From Saccharopolyspora shandongensis (lineage in GTDB: Bacteria; Actinomycetota; Actinomycetes; Mycobacteriales; Pseudonocardiaceae), in NCBI RefSeq assembly GCF_900106995.1, contig NZ_FNOK01000019.1, positions 1 through 64,000 of the forward strand: DNA of 64,000 nt, read 5' to 3'. The translations under genes and the position numbers were made by a program. How positions within the stretch are numbered: the first letter of the stretch is position 1; every line of letters starts with the position of its first letter. Below, one piece after another: positions 7,674 through 15,251 of the stretch. The notes beneath the pieces were generated by a model. The model did not search any database and was not told the DNA's origin. It was given only the letters and a program-made list of their open reading frames with translations.

Positions 7674-10600
7674 TTGCTTCTGACAGACTCTCCGGTTTTG
7701 ACACAGCTCGCAGGCAAGGATGTCACCCTCCTCCCCTTGGAAATGGGCGGGTTCGTCGTGCACGCCTCCCTGCCCGAGCACGCACCGGGGATCGCTGCGG
7801 CCCGGGGCTCTGGCATCGCGGCGATGTTGGCTCCCGGTGCGGTGGCCGATTTCAGCGGCTACTACCGCATCGGGCCAGTGTCGACGGCTTCCTTTCCGCA
7901 GCGGCCATGGCCGTGGTTGCCAGGGCTCGACCCGTTCCTCCTCATGGCGCACTCGTCTCAAAAGGAACGGATGTGCCTGGCGGTGGGCGGCCTGACGCAT
8001 CCGGTCACGGATCATGCGCTGGGCTCGTGGCTGCGGGCGCTGCCGGAGCTGAGTACCTCGAAGCGGCCGCTGGAGGACCCGCTGGTGATCTTGACCTGCA
8101 GCAGGGGTGCGGTGCGCCAGCAGCTCGCCGACCTGCTCGGGCGCCTGGTCTGGTTTCCGCACGGTGAGATGGTGGTAGGTGCTGAGCCACTCGACCCAGC
8201 CGGCCGCGCCGCCGGGGTCAAGGTGAGGGTGGGCCTGTACTGCACTCCGGACGGCCGCGGCGGGCGGCTCAGATCGGCCTACCCCCAAGGCCCGGCCGGT
8301 GACCGGGTGCGATGGGCCTACCGATCCCGGTTCACGTCCAATCCCGCCAGCTGGCTGGTCGAACGCTCCGCCCCTTCCGGCTACCCTGCCCCGGCCGGAC
8401 TGCGCCCGTACCTGGTCGGCGGTAAGCGCGCCCGCGGCCTGTGCTACTTCGACCGGCGCGACCGCCAATCCCGCTCATCCGCCCTGAACGCGCCGGTGTT
8501 GGGATCCTCGCACGTGGCGTGGACGCCGAACGACGCCTACCAGCCAGGGACGCCAGCACAGACCGACCCGGTCACTGGGGCGCTGCGCGCGGCGGCCCTG
8601 CCCTGGCACAGCCGGGAACTGGGCGAGCTGCCTTTCGGCCTCGAAGACGTGGCCGTGGTGGCCGGCTACTTCGCCGGCGGCCGGTTCGCCGTCTACGACG
8701 AGCGGCAGGACGTCAGCTACTGGGAGACGCCGCTGGCCTTCGGCCTGCGCCTGCGCAAGGACCTGGCCGCGGCCGATGGGGCGGCCTGGGGACCGATGCC
8801 GTCGCGTGTGCTGCTGCTGACCGACTTCGACGTGGTGCCTGCCATGGCGCGCAGGCAGGTCACGCGGGGCCTCGGCGGCGCGGAGCTGATCACCGTGAAC
8901 ACACTGTCGACCCTGTTTCTCGACGAGGATGCAGGGCGTGGCGTTCCCAGGGCGCGCATCGCTCTGCTGCCGGCAACCAGCGGCGGCACCCTGCCGGTGT
9001 GGACGGCCACGACCTCTGCCGGCATTTCCACCACACTGTCCCCGGCCCCGGGACACCACACACACGGGGCGCAGTCGGCCGATACCGCGCTGCGGCGGCC
9101 GATTCACACCACCCCACCCGCCCACAACACCGCCACCCCCCAGTCCTGGAGCTCCGACGCCGGCATGCAGACACCGCCGGCGCAGCGGCTGCTGGAGTGG
9201 GCACCGAAGCGCGCGAACCAGCGGCGGGCTGCGCTGGCCGATGGCGCGGATCTGGCCGACGATTGCGTGCCGCTGGCGGCGGAGGGGTTTGCGGTGGCGT
9301 ATGGGCGGATGGGCAATCGCAGTGCGGAGGCCGAGGACGCGGCTGGCGAGCGGGTGATCGCCAAGAAGGACTGGCTGGGGCTGATGGACATCCTGCAGGT
9401 CGTGCCCGAGCCGTGGCCCGATCCGGCCAAGGTGGCGAAAACACTGGTGCAGAGGCCGGAAAGGCTAGCGGTGGTGCGGCTGGCCCGGCAGAACCAGCAT
9501 GATCACGTGATCCTGGTGGTGCACGGCAGGGACCCCGATCACCCCGGCCAGATGGGGATCTGGGAGGTCGATTTCGCGAAGACCCCGGTGAAACGTCGCA
9601 TCAGCTCCCAGCCGGAACTGCGCGCGCTTATGAGTCACGCTTCCGCGGTGGCGCTGCTGGACGGTAGCGGCTTGCCGCTGAGCCTGTCAGACGCCGCAGA
9701 GCGACGCACTCCCTACCGTGCCGCTCTGCCAGACCCAGGGGCAAGCCCGGCCGCGACCGGCAGACCAGCCGGCACAGGAGGGCACCAGCAGTCCGCTGCG
9801 AAGCACTCGGCTACGCAGACGCATCTCGATCTCCCTTTTCACAATGCCGAACTGAAGGAGCAGGGGCGGAACTCGGCGGATGTGCACACTCGTTTCCTCA
9901 AGCCCACGGAACCGGCAGAGGAGCAGGAAATCGACGGGTGGGTACGGCGGAAGATCACCCCGGAGCAAGCCGAGCATTTCAAGCGGATACAGCAGGCGGT
10001 GATCGCGAAGGAGGATGAGCACGGCCCGGACTACTATCCCTTCTTCCATGCCCAAGATCCCCGGATCCGGGTGGCGCAGGATGTCTACAATCGGGTCTAC
10101 GCCCGTCATTATGGCGTGGAAATCCCGGATGACTTCCACTTCCTGAGATATCCGGGTCCGGAGGACAACGACTATTCGCAGTATGCGAACATGGCGCAGT
10201 TCTTCGAAGCCGACATGAGTCAACACGGGCTGATCGATGACAATATCGTTCCCACCAAATCGAACATCATATCCGCTAATTTGTCCCTCCACGGCGGCCT
10301 GAATCACCTGGGTGAAGAGACCTTCTTCTACTTCCAGGACGGAAAGGGTCAGCGGGGGATCGACGTGGTGTGGTTCATGGAGAACTTCCTGGCGAAATTC
10401 GGTCTGGACACCAGTGGTGCGGCCGAGATGTACAGGGCGGCTGAAGAGCTCACCGACACCGCGGAAGGCAGCCTGTTCCAGATCCTCGTCCCCAGGAATC
10501 TGGCTGACGACGTGGCCTACCTTGCCCACCCGCACGGTTTGCCGCACGACGACGAACTTCTCGACGATCTCCATACGCTCGGCCCCATCCGCTACAACAA

Positions 10601-11252
10601 CCCGACGGGCGAGGGCGACAGCAAGCTGCCCGCAGGTCAGGAGCGGGAGAGGATGAATGACGAGATCGCCAGAAACCTCGATGAGGTCCGGGACGTATGG
10701 AATCGCTCTATCGAGGAGCCGTCACCGGTTCCGGATAGCAGCATCATCCCGCCCGGCGCCCACATCACCGCAGAACAGGCGAATGCGGTGCGTGCCCAAC
10801 TTGATGCGCGTGCGGAGCAGCGGCGCCAGTGGCGCCTGAAGAATCAGGCCATGGAGCTTCACAACAGGACCCTTGAACGGTTCTGGCAGGGTGCATATGC
10901 GCCGACCACATATCTCGACGACTATGTGGCTCATCCGGAAAGGTTGAGCCATCCGGACCTGGACCGGCAGCGCGAACTCGTCGAGCGAAACCCCGAACAT
11001 TTCCAGGGGCAGGGAAAAAAGAGCAGCCACGAGATGATGCGAGTGGCGAACCGGCAGAACTTCATGCAGGCACGCATTCTCCTGTCGGCGAACTACATGC
11101 TGAATCCCAGCAGCGGGATCAAGATCGTCCGGCACACCACCATGGACGAGGAAAGCGCGAAGGCATACGACATCCTTCTCGACAGGTACGTCGAGAAGCT
11201 CTTCGCCAACCGGGCAGCGAACCAGCAGGCCCCCGGCGGCCGCGAGGCGTAG
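7674..11252 (+). CDS. C-terminal part of a giant toxin-like protein with papain-like glutaminase/deamidase domain
   Basis: The frame opens just after a TGA at 7659 and runs 1192 codons. No ATG or GTG with a ribosome site marks the start (TTG 7674 and ATG 7743 are the options), so the N-terminus is probably lost. Residues 1-430 resemble the long modules of very large actinobacterial polymorphic-toxin-like proteins. Residues about 515-660 look like a papain-fold toxin (glutaminase type): Cys531 in DDCVPLAAEGF, His609/His611 in NQHDHVILVV and Asp633 in WEVDFA, in the right order and spacing. A Pro/Ala/Thr-rich linker follows near 680-720. Residues about 725-1192 form a distinct domain that I do not recognise, rich in Asp, His and Tyr and less GC-rich. 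No signal peptide and no obvious immunity gene downstream are seen. Confidence 0.6.
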   Translation: MLLTDSPVLTQLAGKDVTLLPLEMGGFVVHASLPEHAPGIAAARGSGIAAMLAPGAVADFSGYYRIGPVSTASFPQRPWPWLPGLDPFLLMAHSSQKERMCLAVGGLTHPVTDHALGSWLRALPELSTSKRPLEDPLVILTCSRGAVRQQLADLLGRLVWFPHGEMVVGAEPLDPAGRAAGVKVRVGLYCTPDGRGGRLRSAYPQGPAGDRVRWAYRSRFTSNPASWLVERSAPSGYPAPAGLRPYLVGGKRARGLCYFDRRDRQSRSSALNAPVLGSSHVAWTPNDAYQPGTPAQTDPVTGALRAAALPWHSRELGELPFGLEDVAVVAGYFAGGRFAVYDERQDVSYWETPLAFGLRLRKDLAAADGAAWGPMPSRVLLLTDFDVVPAMARRQVTRGLGGAELITVNTLSTLFLDEDAGRGVPRARIALLPATSGGTLPVWTATTSAGISTTLSPAPGHHTHGAQSADTALRRPIHTTPPAHNTATPQSWSSDAGMQTPPAQRLLEWAPKRANQRRAALADGADLADDCVPLAAEGFAVAYGRMGNRSAEAEDAAGERVIAKKDWLGLMDILQVVPEPWPDPAKVAKTLVQRPERLAVVRLARQNQHDHVILVVHGRDPDHPGQMGIWEVDFAKTPVKRRISSQPELRALMSHASAVALLDGSGLPLSLSDAAERRTPYRAALPDPGASPAATGRPAGTGGHQQSAAKHSATQTHLDLPFHNAELKEQGRNSADVHTRFLKPTEPAEEQEIDGWVRRKITPEQAEHFKRIQQAVIAKEDEHGPDYYPFFHAQDPRIRVAQDVYNRVYARHYGVEIPDDFHFLRYPGPEDNDYSQYANMAQFFEADMSQHGLIDDNIVPTKSNIISANLSLHGGLNHLGEETFFYFQDGKGQRGIDVVWFMENFLAKFGLDTSGAAEMYRAAEELTDTAEGSLFQILVPRNLADDVAYLAHPHGLPHDDELLDDLHTLGPIRYNNPTGEGDSKLPAGQERERMNDEIARNLDEVRDVWNRSIEEPSPVPDSSIIPPGAHITAEQANAVRAQLDARAEQRRQWRLKNQAMELHNRTLERFWQGAYAPTTYLDDYVAHPERLSHPDLDRQRELVERNPEHFQGQGKKSSHEMMRVANRQNFMQARILLSANYMLNPSSGIKIVRHTTMDEESAKAYDILLDRYVEKLFANRAANQQAPGGREA

Positions 11253-11424
11253 AGCGCACGCCGGGCCAGGCAGCATCGACAGGTCCGGCGTGTGAGCGTC
11301 CACGCTCCGCAGGCAAGCCAGCGAAGCGATCGAGCTGGAGGCGGTGGAGTTCCTGCGGGCACTGCGCCGCGCCAAGGCCGCGTTCGTGCTGCGAGGAGAT
11401 GACGGCAGAGAGGCCGGTCCCGCC

Positions 11425-11595
11425 GGTGACCCACACCTGGGATACGCCCACGGGCCACACCTCTGCCTCGGCGCCGCGCTGGCACGCGTTCAGACCGAGG
11501 TCGCACTCACCACGCTACTGCGCCGCTTCCCCACTCTCGCGCTCGCCGACGATGACGGTATCGCCGAGGCGGGACGAGAAAGCCGGTACAGGTAG
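11425..11595 (+). pseudogene. Cytochrome P450, C-terminal remnant
   Basis: About 56 residues carry the P450 haem-ligand loop GYAHGPHLCLGAALARVQTE (Cys thiolate ligand) followed by helix L and TLLRRFPTLALADD. The I-helix and ExxR region are missing, and the DNA immediately 5' (11253-11424) shows no P450 similarity, so only the tail survives. It abuts the end of the giant toxin-like frame, consistent with an insertion or deletion that removed the rest. Confidence 0.65.
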
Positions 11596-11665
11596 GTATC
11601 TGCCCGTTTGCTTCCGGAACCCGCTCGGAAAGGCCGCGCCTCTCGGCGCCCCTGGACCGGCGGGT

Positions 11666-11974
11666 TCAGGGGCGCCAGCGGGCGATGTAGCCGGGGCGGT
11701 CGGCATAGGGCAGGCCGAGGAACGCCCGGGTGGGACAGCCGCGTTCGTCCTCGGGCGGGTAGCTCTCCCCCAGTTCGTCGCAGGGGCCGCCGCCGGTGCC
11801 GCAGTGGTGGTGGTTGGTCAGCAGGCGGGACTTCAGCTCGCATTCCCGGAATCCCCTGATGGGGGTGATCAGGCAGGCGTGGGCGGCGCCGGTTTCGGCG
11901 TCTTGCCTGGCCACGCGCAGCAGCTCGAGGTCGATGTCGAGCTGGCGGCGCAGGAACGTGACGAACCGGTCCAT
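11666..11974 (-). CDS. DUF6221-like small protein
   Basis: A 102-residue protein from ATG 11974, with GGGAG eight bases upstream. The N-terminus MDRFVTFLRRQLDIDLELLR and the C-terminus LGLPYADRPGYIARWRP resemble the actinobacterial DUF6221 family, which begins with a short amphipathic helix and ends with an LPYADHP-like motif. The middle here has HHHCGTGGGPCDELGE and a later Cys, which could bind a metal. No function is known for the family. It stands alone between the P450 stub and the amidase pseudogene, with no operon partner. Confidence 0.6.
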   Translation of the reverse strand: MDRFVTFLRRQLDIDLELLRVARQDAETGAAHACLITPIRGFRECELKSRLLTNHHHCGTGGGPCDELGESYPPEDERGCPTRAFLGLPYADRPGYIARWRP

Positions 11975-12211
11975 CTTGCGCACTCCCGTTGTCCGCGGTG
12001 TTCGTCGGTCACAGAAAGGGACGCTGCGGCGGTTCGGTTGTGACGCGTTCGACGCGGGTGATCTTGTCATCCGGCGGTGGCGTGGTGATTCTTTGACCGG
12101 TTGTTGGCGGATTGTCGCCAAGAATTCCCCGCTCTAGTTACCGCTGCGTACCGTTCGGATCTCCAAGGCTCGGCCCTGATCATGATCGTTCGTCCGGTTT
12201 GGGGAGTGGCT

Positions 12212-13265
12212 ATGGCATTGCGCGATGTTCGGATGGCCCGTCGGGTGTTGCTGGCCGGTGGGCTGGCGGCGACGGCGGTCGGCATGTGCGGGTTGCCTGC
12301 GGTGGCAGCCGGCGGGTCGCGGCGGGCGGCCGCGCCGGAGATCGCGTCGACGGCGGATTGGCAGGCGCGGGAGCCCAGTTCGCCGGTGGACGTGCTCGAC
12401 AGCAAGCCGGTCAAGATCGTCGTGCACCACACCGCCTCGCCCAACGTCGACGACACCTCGCAGGAGGCGGCGTTCGCGCTGGCCCGGCAGATCCAGGACT
12501 TCCACATGGATTCCAACGGGTGGAAGGACACCGGGCAGAACTTCACCAACTCCCGCGGCGGCTGGCTGATGGAGGGCCGCCACCGGAGCCTGGAGGTGCT
12601 GACCGCCGGCGATCAGCACGTGCACCTACATCGACACCGACGTGCCGGAAGACCTGTGGGATTCGCTGGTGCTGTTGTGCACCTACATGGTGTCGCAGTA
12701 CGGCATCGAGCCCGGCGAGATCTACGGGCACCGCGACTTCATGGCCACCGAATGCCCCGGCGATGTCCTGTATGGACGATTACCGGAGCTGCGCGAGGCC
12801 GTCGGCGCGGCCGCGGGCCAGGCCGTGGTGCAGCCGGCGGTGTGGCCGCTGCTGCGCCCGGAAGCGGCGGGCCCGTCGGTGACGGCGTTGCAGCTCCTGC
12901 TGCGGGCGCAAGGCGCTTCGGTGCCGGTGGACGGCGTGTTCGGCCCGCAGACCCAGGTCGCGGCAGGCGAGATCGTCGCGGCCGGCGGCGCGGCGGGCGT
13001 GTCCTGCTACGCGACGCGGCTGCCGGAGCCGGGCTTGTTCGGCGGCTCGGCCTGGGCCGGATTGGCGCCGGTGCTCGGTGCGGGTGCCGGTGGTGAAGCG
13101 GTGCGGGCGGCGCAGGTCCTGCTCACCTCCTGCGGCCGGTACGTGGCGGCGGATGCGCGTTTCGGCGACCGGATGACCGCGGTGGTGCGGGAGTTCCAGT
13201 CCGCCAGCGGCCTGGCCGCCACCGGCGTGCTGGACCAGCGGACCTGGCAGCACCTGCTGGGCTGA
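12212..13265 (+). pseudogene. Exported N-acetylmuramoyl-L-alanine amidase (PGRP type) with peptidoglycan-binding repeats, broken
   Basis: ATG 12212 follows GGGGAG. The first frame has a Tat-like or Sec signal (MARRVLLAGG, then AAT..GLPAVAA), a REPSSPVDVLDSKPVKIVVHH segment containing the first zinc ligand, and NSRGGWLMEGRH. Near 12618 the homology jumps: the central block of the amidase domain (normally G-H---GxN---IGIE) is missing, and coding resumes in another frame as TYIDTDVPEDLWDSLVLL, with GHRDFMATECPGD holding the last ligand region. Two peptidoglycan-binding-like repeats follow (LQLLLRAQGASVPVDGVFG and VREFQSASGLAATGVL). The loss of an internal segment plus the frame change makes this a pseudogene unless assembly is at fault. 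Upstream 11975-12211 contains only a small hairpin at 12104-12121. Confidence 0.7.
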
Positions 13266-13309
13266 ACCGGCGCGCCTGCGGTGAACGGTGCTCGTCCTAA
13301 GGTGGGCCG

Positions 13310-14170
13310 GTGAGCACCGCCCCGTCCCATGACCGACGTCTTGCCGAGCTGCGTGCGTTCCTGCGCAGCCGCCGCGAACGACTGACGCCCGCCGATGTCG
13401 GCCTCCCCGACGCTGGGCGGCGGCGCACGCCCGGATTGCGGCGCGAGGAGGTCGCGGTGCTGGCCGGGGTGGGCGTGTCCTGGTACACGTGGCTCGAGCA
13501 GGGCCGCGACATCAAGGTCTCCGATGACGTCCTGGACGCGGTCGTGCGGGCGCTGCTGCTCGACGAGGCCGAACGTGACCACCTCTACCGGCTCGCCGGT
13601 CTCAATCCGCCCCAGCGCACGGCGGTGCCGTCGGCGCCGGTGTCTCCGCAGATGCAGGGGTTGCTGGACGCGTGGGCGCCGCGGCCGGGCTACATCCGCG
13701 ATCGGCATTGGAACTTCACCGCGGTGAACGACGCCGCGCGGGTGGTGTTCGGCTACGGCGAGACCGACCACAACTGCCTGGTGTCGTTCTTCACCAACGC
13801 CCGGTACCGGGCCGTGCACCGGCATTGGGACGCCACCGCCCCGGCGGTGGTCGCCGGTTTCCGCGCCGACGCCGCCCGCTATCCCGACGATCCGGAGTTC
13901 GACCGCATCGCCGCCGACCTGGCCGAGGTCAGCGGCGAGTTCGCCGCCTTGTGGGCCCGCCACGACGCGGCGGAGCACACCAGCGCGGTCAAGGCCGTCG
14001 ATCATCCCGACGCCGGGCTGCTGGTGTTCGACGCGACCTCGTTGCCGCTGCCGGAGCATCCCGGCCACCACCTGATCCTGCACAACCCGCAACCGGGCAC
14101 CGATGCCGCCGAGCGGCTGGCGCGGCTGATGCGCGCACATCCTGGTGGTGGCACACCCACCATGAGCTGA
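13310..14170 (+). CDS. XRE-family regulator with MmyB-like ligand-binding domain
   Basis: A 286-residue protein. An N-terminal helix-turn-helix (GLRREEVAVLAGVGVSWYTW, then LEQGRDIKVSDDVLDAV) is followed by the PAS-like MmyB domain (WNFTAVNDAARVVFG, NCLVSFFTNARYR, LWARHDAAEH), which in family members binds a fatty-acid-like ligand. Start GTG 13310 has AAGGTGGG just upstream. The oxidoreductase gene begins 40 bp downstream on the same strand. In actinobacteria such regulators usually control an adjacent dehydrogenase or oxidoreductase, so it likely regulates that gene, either co-transcribed or read from the short gap. Confidence 0.9.
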   Translation: MSTAPSHDRRLAELRAFLRSRRERLTPADVGLPDAGRRRTPGLRREEVAVLAGVGVSWYTWLEQGRDIKVSDDVLDAVVRALLLDEAERDHLYRLAGLNPPQRTAVPSAPVSPQMQGLLDAWAPRPGYIRDRHWNFTAVNDAARVVFGYGETDHNCLVSFFTNARYRAVHRHWDATAPAVVAGFRADAARYPDDPEFDRIAADLAEVSGEFAALWARHDAAEHTSAVKAVDHPDAGLLVFDATSLPLPEHPGHHLILHNPQPGTDAAERLARLMRAHPGGGTPTMS

Positions 14171-14209
14171 CACTGCCTACCCGCTCGCCGCGCCCGCAGG
14201 ATCGTCGTC

Positions 14210-15193
14210 ATGACGAACAACACCGCGCAGATGCAGGCCATCACCATCCCCGAGTTCGGCGGCGCGGAGGTGCTGCGCTTCGCCGAGCTCGACGTCCCCG
14301 AGCCCGGGCCCGGCCAGGTGTCGATCGACGTGGCCTACGCGGGCGCGAACTTCGCCGAGGTCCTCTACCGGCAAGGCGTGGTCGACGTGCCGCTGCCGTT
14401 CGTGCCCGGCATCGAGGTTTCTGGACGCATCCGCGCCGTGGGCCCCGGCGTCGACGGGCTGCGGGTCGGTCAGCCGGTCGCGGCGCTGACCATCGTGGCC
14501 GGCGGCGGGTACGCCGAAGTGGTCGTCACCGCCGCGGATCTGGTGGCCCCGCTCGACGAGCACGGGCCGGACCTGGATCTCGCCGCGGCGCTGCCGTCCA
14601 ACAGCACGACCGCGTTCCTGGTGCTCGACCGGGTGGCCCGGATCGAGCCGGGCGAGAAGGTGCTGGTCCATGCCGCCGCCGGCGGGGTGGGCAGCCAGCT
14701 CGGGCAGGTCGCGCGGCTGCTGGGTGCCGGGCGGGTCGTCGGTACCGTCGGCAGTCCCGCGAAGATCGACGTGGCGAAGCGGTTCGGCTACGACGAGGTC
14801 GTCTTGCGCGACCGGTTCGACAACGCCGGCGAATTCGACATCGTCGTGGACATGGTCGGTGGCGCCAACAGGCGAACCGGCCTGGACGGGTTGGCACCGA
14901 TGGGGCGGTTGATCGTGATGGGCAACGCCTCCGGCGCCGAGGACGTGGGCGTGTCCGCCAACGAGCTCTGGTTCACCAACAAGACCGTATCCGGGTTCAA
15001 CCTGGCCGCGTTCTCGGCCGCCTACCCCGAACACGCGGGACGGGCATTGCGTCGCGCGGTGGCCGCGGCCGCGCGCGGGGATCTGCACGTGCAGGTGGAA
15101 TCCCTGCGGTGGGACCAGGTCGCGGACGTCCACCGCCGCATCGAAACCGCTGCCACCACGGGCAAGATCGTGCTCGAGGTCGCGGCCCGCTAG
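14210..15193 (+). CDS. Zinc-independent quinone oxidoreductase / MDR-family NADP-dependent dehydrogenase
   Basis: A 327-residue member of the medium-chain dehydrogenase/reductase superfamily, NADPH:quinone oxidoreductase type. The GroES-like N-terminal half (GGAEVLRFAELDVPEPGPGQ, YAGANFAEVLYRQG, PFVPGIEVSGRI) is followed by the Rossmann domain (VLVHAAAGGVGSQLGQVAR and a GTVGSPAKIDVAKRFGYDEV segment). Catalytic-zinc Cys/His ligands of alcohol dehydrogenases are absent. It would reduce quinones or enones with NADPH in the cytosol. It lies 40 bp after the XRE/MmyB regulator gene, suggesting that regulator controls it. Confidence 0.88.
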   Translation: MTNNTAQMQAITIPEFGGAEVLRFAELDVPEPGPGQVSIDVAYAGANFAEVLYRQGVVDVPLPFVPGIEVSGRIRAVGPGVDGLRVGQPVAALTIVAGGGYAEVVVTAADLVAPLDEHGPDLDLAAALPSNSTTAFLVLDRVARIEPGEKVLVHAAAGGVGSQLGQVARLLGAGRVVGTVGSPAKIDVAKRFGYDEVVLRDRFDNAGEFDIVVDMVGGANRRTGLDGLAPMGRLIVMGNASGAEDVGVSANELWFTNKTVSGFNLAAFSAAYPEHAGRALRRAVAAAARGDLHVQVESLRWDQVADVHRRIETAATTGKIVLEVAAR

Positions 15194-15251
15194 GCGGTCT
15201 CCTCGGTGACGGCGGTTCTGGTCGTTGCGTGCGCACAGTTCCCGAAGCCGG

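Noticed and set aside
4033..7704. 1223-codon minus-strand open frame opposite the phosphotransferase
   Set aside because: Arg/Pro/His-rich shadow of the real gene; only its 7037-7190 region holds a true recombinase remnant, in a different minus-strand frame.
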